6,675 nucleotides of DNA from an uncultured Sphingobium sp. (GTDB lineage: Bacteria > Pseudomonadota > Alphaproteobacteria > Sphingomonadales > Sphingomonadaceae). The first letter of the stretch is position 1. Each line of letters opens with the position of its first letter. Below, piece after piece: positions 1 to 5,496 of the stretch. The DNA lies in contig CAMLFF010000182.1 of NCBI GenBank assembly GCA_946479185.1, positions 1-6,675 on the forward strand, in the 5' to 3' direction. The notes beneath the pieces are model-generated. The model ran no database searches and was not told the DNA's origin. It saw only the letters and a program-made list of their open reading frames with translations. The translations under genes were made by a program, and so were the position numbers.

Positions 1-1891
1 GCGCCGAGATGCCGAAGCTGTCGATGCCGATGTTGAGCCCATCCGAGCCGGTGAGTGCGCACCAGCCAAAGGTGGTGCCTGCCTCAACGGAAACGCGCAG
101 TGCACCTTGTGGCAGCACATCTGCGCGATAGGCATCACTTTGTGCGAGGAAGCGCGACATGCTGGGCATTGAGACGACATTGGTTGCGACGCCCTGCGCT
201 TCAAGCAGCTTCGCCGCTTCTACCGCAATCTCCACTTCCGATCCGGTGGCGATCAGCACAGCCTTGGGCGCCGATGCGCTGGTGACGAGCGTGTAACCGC
301 CCTTGGCCGAGAGATTTTCCGACACATTATCACGCAGTTGCGGCAGGTTCTGGCGGCTGAGTGCGAGCACGGAAGGCGTGTTCTCATTCTCAAGCGCAAG
401 CTGCCAGCATTCCGCCGTCTCGACGACATCGCCCGGGCGGAACACTTCGAGATTGGGGATCATACGCAGCGACATGACATGCTCGATTGGCTGATGGGTC
501 GGGCCATCCTCACCAAGGCCGATGCTGTCATGCGTCATCACATACACCACGCGCAGGCGCTGAAGCGCTGACATGCGGATGGCGTTGCGGGCATAATCGG
601 AGAAGACGAGGAAGGTGCCGCCATAAGGAATAACACCGCCATGCAGCGCCATGCCGTTCATCGCCGCCGACATGCCGAATTCGCGAATGCCGTAATAGAC
701 ATAGCGGCCCGAATAATCGTCGCGCGTGAAGGCGGTCTTCTGATCCTTGGACTGGGTCAGGTTGGAGCCGGTGAGATCGGCTGATCCGCCGAACATCTCG
801 GGCAATTGCACGTTGATCGCGTTGAGCGCCATTTCGCTCGCCTTGCGGCTGGCGACCTTTTGCGGCTCGGCAATCAGGCTCTCAAGATAGGGCTGGATCG
901 AGTAGCCGGCGGGCAGCTTGCCAGCCATGCGACGCTCAAATTCCGGGCCTTCTGAACTGCTTGCGAGGCGATCCTTCCAATCGGCATGAGCCTTCTTGGA
1001 ACGCTGACCAATCTCAAGCCAGCCAGCCTTCGCATCGCCTGGCAGCTCGAACGGCGCCAGATCCCAGCCCAGCGCCTCGCGCGTGGCGGCAATCTCATCC
1101 TTGCCGAGCGGCGCGCCATGCACCTTGTGCGAGCCTGCCATGTTCGGCGCGCCCTGACCGATGCGGGTGCGGCAAGCGATCAGTGATGGGCGCGGATCCG
1201 CAATCGCCTCATCCATCGCGCGGCGGATATCGGCGAAATCATGGCCATCGCAGGCCGTCACATGCCAGCCGGTGGCGGCATAGCGCGCCAGCACATCTTC
1301 GCTCGATGAGAGGTTCACCGCGCCATCGATGGTAATCTTGTTATCATCCCACAGCACATTCATGCGGCCAAGGCCCAGATGCCCGGCAAGGCCGATTGCT
1401 TCGTGGTTGATGCCTTCCATCAGGCAGCCATCGCCCGCAATCACCCAGGTGCGGTGATCAACCAGATCATCGCCGAAGGTCGCATTGAGGTGCCGCTCGG
1501 CCATCGCCATGCCAACAGCCATCGCAAGGCCCTGCCCCAGCGGGCCGGTGGTGGCCTCAACGCCTGCCAGCTCGAAATTCTCGGGATGCCCAGCGCAGGG
1601 GCTGCCAAGCTGACGGAAATTGCGGATATGATCCATCGTCGGCGCAGCATAGCCCGAGAGGTGCAGCAGCGCATAAATGAGCATGGAGCCATGCCCAGCC
1701 GAGAGCACGAAGCGATCACGATCTGCCCATTTCGGTGCAGCCGGATCGAACTTCAGATAGTCCTTGAACAGCACCGTCGCGACATCGGCCATGCCCATCG
1801 GCATACCGGGATGTCCGCTATTGGCGGCCTGCACGCCATCCATAGCCAGAACGCGGATGGTATCTGCGAGCCGTTTCTCGGTAACTGACAT
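1..1891 (-). CDS. tkt: Transketolase, C-terminus cut off by window edge
   Basis: Thiamine-diphosphate enzyme that moves two-carbon ketol units between sugar phosphates in the cytoplasmic pentose phosphate pathway. I translated the minus strand by hand from the ATG at 1891: 630 codons run open to the window edge with no frameshift. Bacterial transketolases are about 655-665 residues, so roughly 30 C-terminal residues are missing. Landmarks in order: SGHPGMPMGMA with His27; the ThDP/metal motif GDGCLMEG starting at Gly153; GSHKVHGAPLG with His255; GGSADLTGSN; the proton-abstracting Glu404 in YYGIREFGM; and the transketolase signature GEDGPTHQPIE at 460-470 with His466. All expected catalytic residues are present. 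An in-frame ATG at 1987 would add 32 residues rich in Ser, Arg and Cys that resemble no transketolase N-terminus, so I chose 1891; the Shine-Dalgarno there is weak. In related genomes glyceraldehyde-3-phosphate dehydrogenase and pgk often follow tkt, but that lies outside this window. Confidence 0.98.
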   Translation of the reverse strand, partial: MSVTEKRLADTIRVLAMDGVQAANSGHPGMPMGMADVATVLFKDYLKFDPAAPKWADRDRFVLSAGHGSMLIYALLHLSGYAAPTMDHIRNFRQLGSPCAGHPENFELAGVEATTGPLGQGLAMAVGMAMAERHLNATFGDDLVDHRTWVIAGDGCLMEGINHEAIGLAGHLGLGRMNVLWDDNKITIDGAVNLSSSEDVLARYAATGWHVTACDGHDFADIRRAMDEAIADPRPSLIACRTRIGQGAPNMAGSHKVHGAPLGKDEIAATREALGWDLAPFELPGDAKAGWLEIGQRSKKAHADWKDRLASSSEGPEFERRMAGKLPAGYSIQPYLESLIAEPQKVASRKASEMALNAINVQLPEMFGGSADLTGSNLTQSKDQKTAFTRDDYSGRYVYYGIREFGMSAAMNGMALHGGVIPYGGTFLVFSDYARNAIRMSALQRLRVVYVMTHDSIGLGEDGPTHQPIEHVMSLRMIPNLEVFRPGDVVETAECWQLALENENTPSVLALSRQNLPQLRDNVSENLSAKGGYTLVTSASAPKAVLIATGSEVEIAVEAAKLLEAQGVATNVVSMPSMSRFLAQSDAYRADVLPQGALRVSVEAGTTFGWCALTGSDGLNIGIDSFGISA

Positions 1892-2173
1892 GGGAGGCGA
1901 GCGCCTTTTCTTGCTGTTCGGCCCGCAGGCACGCAATGAACTGGATTGCCCGCGACCCAGGCGGCCACTCGAGCAAGCGGATGACATCCCCGCCAACAGG
2001 CAGTGAGTCGTTGCGCCGCCTCAATGTCGATTCGCGTCGCTAGCGTCAACCTGTGGGGTGGCTCACGGGCTTATCATACATAATGATTGGCGCATTATGA
2101 TCACAATGTCCGCCGGGTTGGCGCGCCGGAACGAGCTTTTGCAATCCCCAAAGAGCGTGATAAGGGTCCGCGC
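1892..2173. other. Divergent intergenic region between tkt and the zapA operon
   Basis: 282 bp separate the divergent starts of tkt (minus) and the small coiled-coil gene (plus), so promoters for both must lie here or overlap the genes. On the minus strand a good -35 (TTGACG, 2044-2049) is followed after 17 nt only by the poor -10 CATTGA, so the tkt promoter is tentative. On the plus strand TATGAT at 2096-2101 resembles a -10 but has no convincing -35. A GANTC site (GATTC, 2029-2033), the methylation sequence of alphaproteobacterial CcrM, lies in the middle. Short open frames here look like chance. The AT-rich dyad is listed separately. Confidence 0.5.
2073..2108. promoter_or_regulatory. AT-rich dyad, possible operator between tkt and zauP-zapA
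   Basis: Three copies of a CATTRTG-type heptamer alternate in orientation: CATAATG (2079-2085), CATTATG (2093-2099) and CACAATG (2102-2108). The first two form a perfect 7-bp inverted repeat with a 7-nt spacer. The last two form a 16-bp near-palindrome centred on TGATCA (2093-2108, 7 of 8 pairs matched). A smaller dyad, ATCAT/ATGAT, lies at 2073-2087. The stretch is much more AT-rich than its surroundings and contains a -10-like TATGAT. This is what the binding site of a dimeric regulator, or a promoter with an overlapping operator, looks like. I cannot name the regulator. Confidence 0.4.
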
Positions 2174-2425
2174 ATGGCAAGTGACGCAATGACGCAAGCG
2201 ATCGGACGGCTGGAGCGCGCAGTGACGCGCGCCGAGGCATTGGCGCGACAGCTTTCGGACGATCATGCGCAGCGGCTGGAGGCCCAGCTCTCCCATAGTT
2301 TCGACGATGAAGCGCCGATAACCGGCGGCGAAATCGACCCCTATTCCCGTGACAAGGCCATCGCCGCGCTCAAGTCGCTCGATGCGCTGATCGGCGATCT
2401 TCAGAAAGCCAGGAGCGAAGCCTGA
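2174..2425 (+). CDS. Small coiled-coil protein upstream of zapA, ZauP-like candidate
   Basis: 83-residue soluble protein with no signal peptide or membrane segment. Residues about 7-42 are rich in Ala, Leu, Glu, Arg and Gln with heptad-like spacing (IGRLERAVTRAEALARQL), and a second helical stretch at about 60-82 (AIAALKSLDALIGDLQKA) could also be coiled coil. A Gly/Pro/Asp-containing loop joins them. I chose the ATG at 2174 because AAGGGT (2162-2167) sits 6-7 nt upstream; the open frame continues back to 2087, but without a ribosome binding site and with a non-helical sequence. The gene ends 3 nt before zapA, so the two are almost certainly co-transcribed. In Caulobacter a coiled-coil protein, ZauP, is encoded directly upstream of zapA and works with ZapA to focus the Z-ring. 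Position, size and predicted fold fit that role, but the assignment is inference, not recognition of a conserved motif. Confidence 0.82.
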   Translation: MASDAMTQAIGRLERAVTRAEALARQLSDDHAQRLEAQLSHSFDDEAPITGGEIDPYSRDKAIAALKSLDALIGDLQKARSEA

Positions 2426-2428
2426 ATC

Positions 2429-2791
2429 ATGGCGGAAGTGAAGATCATGGTCGGCGGCCGCCAATATGCGGTCTATTGTCGCGATGGCGAGGAAGCGCGG
2501 CTGGAGCAGCTCGCAGGCATGATGTCCGATCGCGTGGAGCAGGTCTCCAAGGGTAATCCCGGCCTGACCGAAGTGCGGCAGCTTCTGTTCGCCGGTTTGC
2601 TGCTGGCTGATTCGCTCTCCGAGAAAACGGCTGAGGCTGAGAAGGCCGTGGCAGCCAAGGCCCCATCCCCTGCCCCCTCAGCCCCAGCGACACCCACAGA
2701 TGACCCCGCCGCGCTCGACGCGCTGGAAAAACTGGCCGAGCGCATCGAAGCATTGGGTGACAGCCTTGCAGCGCAACGCGCCAACGCCTAG
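2429..2791 (+). CDS. zapA: Cell division protein ZapA
   Basis: 120-residue ZapA-family protein, a cytoplasmic factor that binds FtsZ and cross-links protofilaments to stabilise the Z-ring. Residues 3-62 carry the family globular head: VKIMVGGRQYAVYCRDGEE, then helices with EQLAGMMSDRVEQV and EVRQLLFAGLLLADSL. A proline/alanine-rich linker follows at about 74-92, and a C-terminal helix at 95-117 (LDALEKLAERIEALGDSL) has coiled-coil spacing, as expected for the tetramerising tail. E. coli ZapA is about 109 residues, so the length is normal with a slightly long linker. The start is the ATG 3 nt after the upstream stop codon; AGGAG at 2411-2415 is 13 nt away, rather far, which suggests translational coupling. 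A GANTC site (GAATC, 2424-2428) abuts the start codon. The stop codon is built into the probable 6S RNA promoter. Confidence 0.93.
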   Translation: MAEVKIMVGGRQYAVYCRDGEEARLEQLAGMMSDRVEQVSKGNPGLTEVRQLLFAGLLLADSLSEKTAEAEKAVAAKAPSPAPSAPATPTDDPAALDALEKLAERIEALGDSLAAQRANA

Positions 2792-2794
2792 ATA
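2766..2794 (+). promoter_or_regulatory. Probable 6S RNA promoter inside the zapA 3' end
   Basis: TTGCAG (2766-2771) and TAGATA (2789-2794) are separated by exactly 17 nt. The spacing from the -10 predicts a transcription start near 2801, which is where the terminal stem of the 6S RNA begins. The zapA stop codon TAG (2789-2791) is the first half of the -10 hexamer. The -10 is not a strong consensus match, so the call rests on spacing and agreement with the RNA 5' end. Confidence 0.5.
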
Positions 2795-2800
2795 GGTTTG

Positions 2801-2960
2801 GACGGGTACTGCCCGGTGCGCGCTTTAGCGAACATCCCTGAGGCGATAATCACTTCCTAGGGGGCTGTCTCTGGCTGGATCTTGGTCCAAACTAAATGGC
2901 TCCCACCTGACGTTGAGGCGTCAGAGGATATTCCAGCAAACGGCCCACGGTGGTCCCGTC
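2801..2960 (+). ncRNA. ssrS: 6S RNA
   Basis: Regulatory RNA that mimics an open promoter and binds housekeeping-sigma RNA polymerase, repressing many promoters in stationary phase. The approximately 160-nt region between zapA and the cyclo-ligase gene is the classical 6S location. The terminal stem pairs GACGGG (2801-2806) with CCCGTC (2955-2960), continuing after one bulge as ACTGCC (2808-2813) with GGTGGT (2949-2954). The 5' side of the central bubble carries CCCTGAGGCGATAAT (2836-2850), close to the E. coli 6S segment CCCCTGAGCCGATATT. The apical part has GGGGGC (2860-2865) pairing with GCTCCC (2899-2904), and a small hairpin CTGACG/CGTCAG (2907-2924). The ends are inferred from the stem and may be off by a few nucleotides. 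No intrinsic terminator precedes the next gene, so a joint transcript processed to 6S is likely. Confidence 0.85.
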
Positions 2961-2993
2961 ACCCTCCCCAGCCTTGGATATAGGAACCCTTGC

Positions 2994-3575
2994 GTGACCC
3001 AGACTGAGCGCGCCGCCACACGATCAGCATTGCTTGCCAAGCGCGCCGCCTTCGTGGCAGGCCTGCCGACCTCGGTGCGCAATCTGGCCTTCCGCGTGCT
3101 GCCGTCCCCTGTGATGGCACAGATCAAGCCGGGCTCGCGCATCGCGCTGTACCGCTCGATGGGGTCCGAGGCGCCGACCGAATCATTGATCGAATATCTG
3201 TATGAGCGCGGCTTCCCGCTCTGCCTGCCCCGCCTTGGCAAGACGACCGCCGTGGACATGGAATTTGCAGACTGGTCGCCCAACGATATTCTCGTGCCGG
3301 GGCAATTGCGCATCCCCCAGCCAGCCCCTCAGGCGGCCACTGTGACGCCCGACGTTATCCTGACGCCGCTAGTAGGCTTTGACCGCGATCTCAACCGTAT
3401 CGGTCATGGCGCAGGCTATTATGACCGCTACTTCCCCCAAGCGCCCGACGCCTTGCGCATCGGCATCGCCTGGAGCTGCCAGATGGTCGAGAGCCTGCCC
3501 ATCGAGCCCTGGGACGTGCCACTGCACATGATCATCACCGAGCAGGCGATTCTCACCCGCGACGACGCGGCATGA
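2994..3575 (+). CDS. ygfA: 5-formyltetrahydrofolate cyclo-ligase
   Basis: Cytoplasmic ATP-dependent enzyme (5,10-methenyltetrahydrofolate synthetase) that returns 5-formyl-THF, a by-product that inhibits folate enzymes, to 5,10-methenyl-THF. The protein is 193 residues, typical for the family. Visible blocks are the basic N-terminal helix ending LLAKRAAF; IALYRSMGSEAPTESL at 50-65 with Glu59 in the substrate-side motif; and the signature GFDRDLNRIGHGAGYYDRY at 128-146, the local form of the common GYGGGYYDR nucleotide-binding loop. I chose the GTG at 2994 because AGGAA (2982-2986) lies 7 nt upstream. A longer in-frame reading starts at TTG 2913 but would run through the 3' part of the 6S RNA. 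The gene follows 6S RNA as in E. coli ssrS-ygfA and overlaps the next gene by 4 nt. It shares folate chemistry with thyA on the other strand. Confidence 0.95.
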   Translation: MTQTERAATRSALLAKRAAFVAGLPTSVRNLAFRVLPSPVMAQIKPGSRIALYRSMGSEAPTESLIEYLYERGFPLCLPRLGKTTAVDMEFADWSPNDILVPGQLRIPQPAPQAATVTPDVILTPLVGFDRDLNRIGHGAGYYDRYFPQAPDALRIGIAWSCQMVESLPIEPWDVPLHMIITEQAILTRDDAA

Positions 3576-3817
3576 GCGACACTTCCAGATCAGGGCCTCC
3601 CCCAGGGCCACAACCAAGCTGGCGCAAGCCTGCGGGCATGTTTGCCATATTGGCGATCATTGCCATCTGGGCAGTCATCGTCGCCAGCTTCGCCGATTAC
3701 GTCAGCGACTGGCACTGGTCTGCACAGGCAGTCTTTTACACGGTCGCAGGCATCATTTGGATATTCCCGACCCGCCCGCTGCTCAGCTGGATGGAGATTG
3801 GGCGCTTTCGGGCCTGA
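3572..3817 (+). CDS. DUF2842 family small membrane protein
   Basis: 81-residue protein of the DUF2842 family, found mainly in alphaproteobacteria; its function is unknown. A proline-rich, probably cytoplasmic N-terminus (residues 5-16) leads into WRKPAGM and a first hydrophobic helix at about 22-41. A short loop (DYVSDWHW) is followed by a second helix at about 50-66, then the family-like C-terminal motif PTRPLLSWME with basic residues after it. There is no signal peptide, and both helices look like stable inner-membrane segments. The start ATG overlaps the upstream stop codon in an ATGA arrangement, so translation is probably coupled to the cyclo-ligase. The long palindrome begins about 14 nt after the stop and may end or stabilise this transcript. 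Confidence 0.9.
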   Translation: MSDTSRSGPPPGPQPSWRKPAGMFAILAIIAIWAVIVASFADYVSDWHWSAQAVFYTVAGIIWIFPTRPLLSWMEIGRFRA

Positions 3818-3830
3818 GCGAGGCCTTCAA

Positions 3831-3993
3831 TCCCTCTCCCTAGGGGAGAGGGCTGCGCAGGCTTGGCAGCTTGCTGCTTAGCCGGAGCTGGGTGAGGGGG
3901 TTGGGCTTCGCTGAATCGTAGCCGCCCCTCATCCAACTTCGCCTAGCCGCTAAAGGCGGCAAGGCTGCGTATCCTTCTCCCCAGGGAGAAGGT
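3831..3993. repeat. Imperfect long palindrome, MITE/REP-like intergenic repeat
   Basis: Almost the whole segment is one imperfect inverted repeat: 3844-3899 aligns with the reverse complement of 3925-3981 at roughly 70-75% by eye, around a centre of about 25 nt. Each outer end is itself a tight hairpin: CCCTCTCCC/GGGAGAGGG (3832-3852) and CCTTCTCCC/GGGAGAAGG (3973-3992). Inner pairs include GGGTGAGGGG (3890-3899) with CCCCTCATCC (3925-3934). The right arm has a further hairpin, GCCGC/GCGGC (3946-3960), extended by GCCT/AGGC. There is no coding potential. Intergenic repeats with CCCTCTCCC-type ends are familiar in many proteobacterial genomes, so this is probably one copy of a dispersed family; no second copy is visible here. 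I see no clear target-site duplication. Confidence 0.75.
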
Positions 3994-4140
3994 TAGAGGC
4001 GCCTGATCGCGCTTCCAGCAATCGCCAAACTCAAAATCTAAAGGGTGCTTAATGCTTTGGTATCAGGATCTGGAGCGCCCCTTTCGGGGCAGCTCTCTCA
4101 TCCAGACCAAGCGCGGTGCCATCCTCCAATCTGTGGAAAA
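3994..4140. other. Non-coding stretch between the palindrome and tRNA-Asp
   Basis: 147 bp with no gene I can support. It holds the GAAA-capped hairpin at 4073-4095 and the left arm of a 12-bp inverted repeat at 4105-4116, both listed separately. The part at 4028-4066 is AT-richer than its surroundings, without a recognisable promoter. On the minus strand the whole stretch is the trailer of the tRNA-Asp transcript. Confidence 0.5.
4073..4095 (-). terminator. Stable GAAA-tetraloop hairpin downstream of tRNA-Asp
   Basis: GAGC plus GCCCC (4073-4081) pairs with GGGGC and GCTC (4086-4095, one bulged base), a 9-bp stem. Read on the minus strand, the loop is GAAA, a stabilising GNRA tetraloop, which suggests it functions in the tRNA-Asp transcript 45 nt after the mature 3' end. 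No U-run follows, so it may be a weak terminator or a processing or stability stem rather than a classical intrinsic terminator. Confidence 0.45.
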
Positions 4141-4225
4141 TGGCGCGAGTGACGGGGCTCGAACCCGCGACCTCCGGCGTGACAGGCCGGCACTCTAACC
4201 AACTGAGCTACACCCGCGCTTGGTC
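4105..4225. repeat. Perfect 12-bp inverted repeat bracketing tRNA-Asp
   Basis: GACCAAGCGCGG (4105-4116) recurs as its exact reverse complement CCGCGCTTGGTC (4214-4225). The right arm covers the 8-nt leader and first four bases of the tRNA; the left arm lies in the trailer 24 nt after the CCA end. In the precursor RNA the two arms could pair, extending the tRNA's terminal stem or competing with its acceptor stem. Confidence 0.7.
4141..4217 (-). tRNA. tRNA-Asp (anticodon GTC)
   Basis: 77-nt cloverleaf on the minus strand, starting GCGGGTG at 4217 and ending with an encoded CCA at 4141-4143. The acceptor stem GCGGGTG/CACTCGC has one G-U pair. The D-stem is GCTC/GAGT, the anticodon stem CCGGC/GCCGG encloses the loop CTGTCAC, and the T-arm is GCGGG-TTCGAGC-CCCGT. 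The anticodon GTC (complement at 4181-4183) reads Asp codons. It lies just downstream of the AI-2E transporter gene on the same strand but has its own promoter-like sequence. Confidence 0.98.
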
Positions 4226-4237
4226 GAGGAGGGCGCA

Positions 4238-4264
4238 GATATAAGGGGGTGCCACTCCTGTCAA
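4238..4264 (-). promoter_or_regulatory. Probable tRNA-Asp promoter
   Basis: On the minus strand a consensus -35 TTGACA (complement at 4259-4264) is followed by TATATC (complement at 4238-4243). The -10 ends 20 nt before the mature tRNA 5' end, leaving a short leader. The 15-nt spacer is shorter than the usual 16-18, the one weak point. It falls entirely in the 58-bp gap between the transporter stop codon and the tRNA. Confidence 0.6.
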
Positions 4265-4275
4265 CACGCTTCGCA

Positions 4276-5484
4276 TCAAGAACGCGGATTATCCTCAGGC
4301 GGATCGTGAAAGGTGCTGGTGAGCGTGCCCGCTTCAAACAGAAAGCCCGCAATATCCGGCTTGCCAGCGGCGGCAAGGATCGTCTGGATGATGATGAGCA
4401 GCGGAACGGCAAGCAGCGCCCCCGCCGTGCCCCACACCCATGTCCAGAAGCTCAGGGAGATGAGAATCAGCAAAGGGCTGAGCTTGAGCCGCTCGCCAAG
4501 CACCAGCGGCGTCACCACATTGGCCTCCACCAGATGCAGGCAGGTCATGATGATGGCGGGCACCAGCGCCCAGCCCATCGTCTCAAACGTCATCAGGCCA
4601 CCAAGGCCGAGCAGCACTGCCGCCACGATGGGCCCGAAATAGGGAATGAAGTTGAGCAGCGCCACAAATCCGCCCCACATGAAGGGAGTCGGCATGCCGA
4701 TCAGCGTGAGCGCAATCGCCACGGTGAAGCCGAGCGAGGCATTGATCATGGCGATGGTAAGCACATAGCGCGATGTCGCATCCACCACATTCTGGATGAC
4801 CCGCGCGATGGTGAGCGCTCCGGTGAAGCTGCCACGCCCGCGAATCGTGCGGCGGCGAAGGCGGGTCCAGCCCGAGAGGAAGAAGAAGATGACCAGCAGG
4901 CCAAAGATTGCGTTGATGACCACGCCCGGCGCCGCTGTCGTCATCATCTGAAGCAGCGAGCCGGATTGGGTGATGTCCAGCCCACTGCCCATGCTCTTCG
5001 TCTCGGTGACGAGGCGCATGAGGCCATCAATGAAGCCCTGCGCCTGCGTATAGAGGCGGATCACCGGCTCCAGCGTGGATTTGATCTGGCCGATCCGCTC
5101 GGGCAGTTGCGCGATCCAGTCCACCGCCGGAATGACGATCAGCACCAGAGCGGTGTTCACAACGAAGATGAAGGCCGTGAGCGCGATCAGCGCGGCAATG
5201 GGAGATGGAATACGCCGCCGCTCCAGCCACTCCAGAAAGGGCACGAGGCAGATTGCGATGATGAGCGATGTTGCGACCGGCAGAAAGAAGGTCGCCCCGG
5301 CCCGCAGCGCGAACGGCAAGGCGAGGATGAAGCCCGCCCCGGCAAACAGCGCGATGGAGGCAACCAGACGATTGCGCTCCCAGGCCTCACGATCGAGCAA
5401 GGGGTGGCGCTGCCCCTCCTCATCCGGGTTCTCCTGTGCAGGAGGGGGAGCGCCCATCGCGTCGGGTCCATCCTGCATTGCCAT
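4276..5484 (-). CDS. AI-2E family (PerM-like) inner-membrane transporter
   Basis: 402-residue polytopic inner-membrane protein of the AI-2E family (also called PerM/UPF0118). Members have been linked to autoinducer-2 export, Na+/H+ antiport and other transport, so the substrate cannot be read from sequence. After a 40-residue acidic, proline-containing cytoplasmic N-terminus, hydrophobic segments lie at about 41-60, 64-84, 96-120, 185-206, 240-263, 266-300, 303-320 and 335-370. The hydrophilic region 121-184 is the family's usual loop. Characteristic blocks are LLNFIPYFGPIVAAV (276-290) and VEANVVTPLVLGERL (319-333). The ATG at 5484 is 12 nt after the thyA stop, with AAGG (complement at 5495-5498) overlapping that stop as a possible ribosome binding site; Met3 at 5478 is an alternative. 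This is probably an operon with thyA, its second gene. Confidence 0.93.
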   Translation of the reverse strand: MAMQDGPDAMGAPPPAQENPDEEGQRHPLLDREAWERNRLVASIALFAGAGFILALPFALRAGATFFLPVATSLIIAICLVPFLEWLERRRIPSPIAALIALTAFIFVVNTALVLIVIPAVDWIAQLPERIGQIKSTLEPVIRLYTQAQGFIDGLMRLVTETKSMGSGLDITQSGSLLQMMTTAAPGVVINAIFGLLVIFFFLSGWTRLRRRTIRGRGSFTGALTIARVIQNVVDATSRYVLTIAMINASLGFTVAIALTLIGMPTPFMWGGFVALLNFIPYFGPIVAAVLLGLGGLMTFETMGWALVPAIIMTCLHLVEANVVTPLVLGERLKLSPLLILISLSFWTWVWGTAGALLAVPLLIIIQTILAAAGKPDIAGFLFEAGTLTSTFHDPPEDNPRS

Positions 5485-5496
5485 GATATACGCGCC

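Noticed and set aside
1..1891. Several 60-170-codon open frames on the plus strand across the tkt gene
   Set aside because: All are antisense to a transketolase whose catalytic motifs are continuous in one frame; none has a ribosome binding site with recognisable protein content.
1892..1987. N-terminal extension of transketolase from the in-frame ATG at 1987
   Set aside because: The added 32 residues (Ser/Arg/Cys-rich) do not resemble transketolase, whereas the protein from 1891 begins like the family, with His27 at the expected distance.
2087..2173. Earlier ATG at 2087 for the small coiled-coil protein
   Set aside because: It has no ribosome binding site and lies inside the dyad region, and the added residues are not helical. 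ATG 2174 has AAGGGT at good spacing.
2913..2993. TTG start at 2913 for the cyclo-ligase
   Set aside because: It would translate part of the 6S RNA and add 27 residues not expected in the family. GTG 2994 has a strong Shine-Dalgarno.
3820..4000. GAGGC on both sides of the long palindrome (3820-3824 and 3996-4000) as a target-site duplication
   Set aside because: Five bases in GC-rich DNA, set several bases off the arm ends and at unequal distances (about 7 nt left, 3 nt right); chance is a sufficient explanation.
4276..5484. Reading the AI-2E family name as evidence of quorum sensing
   Set aside because: The family name comes from one member. Related proteins have other proposed substrates, and no luxS or lsr-type genes are present in this window.
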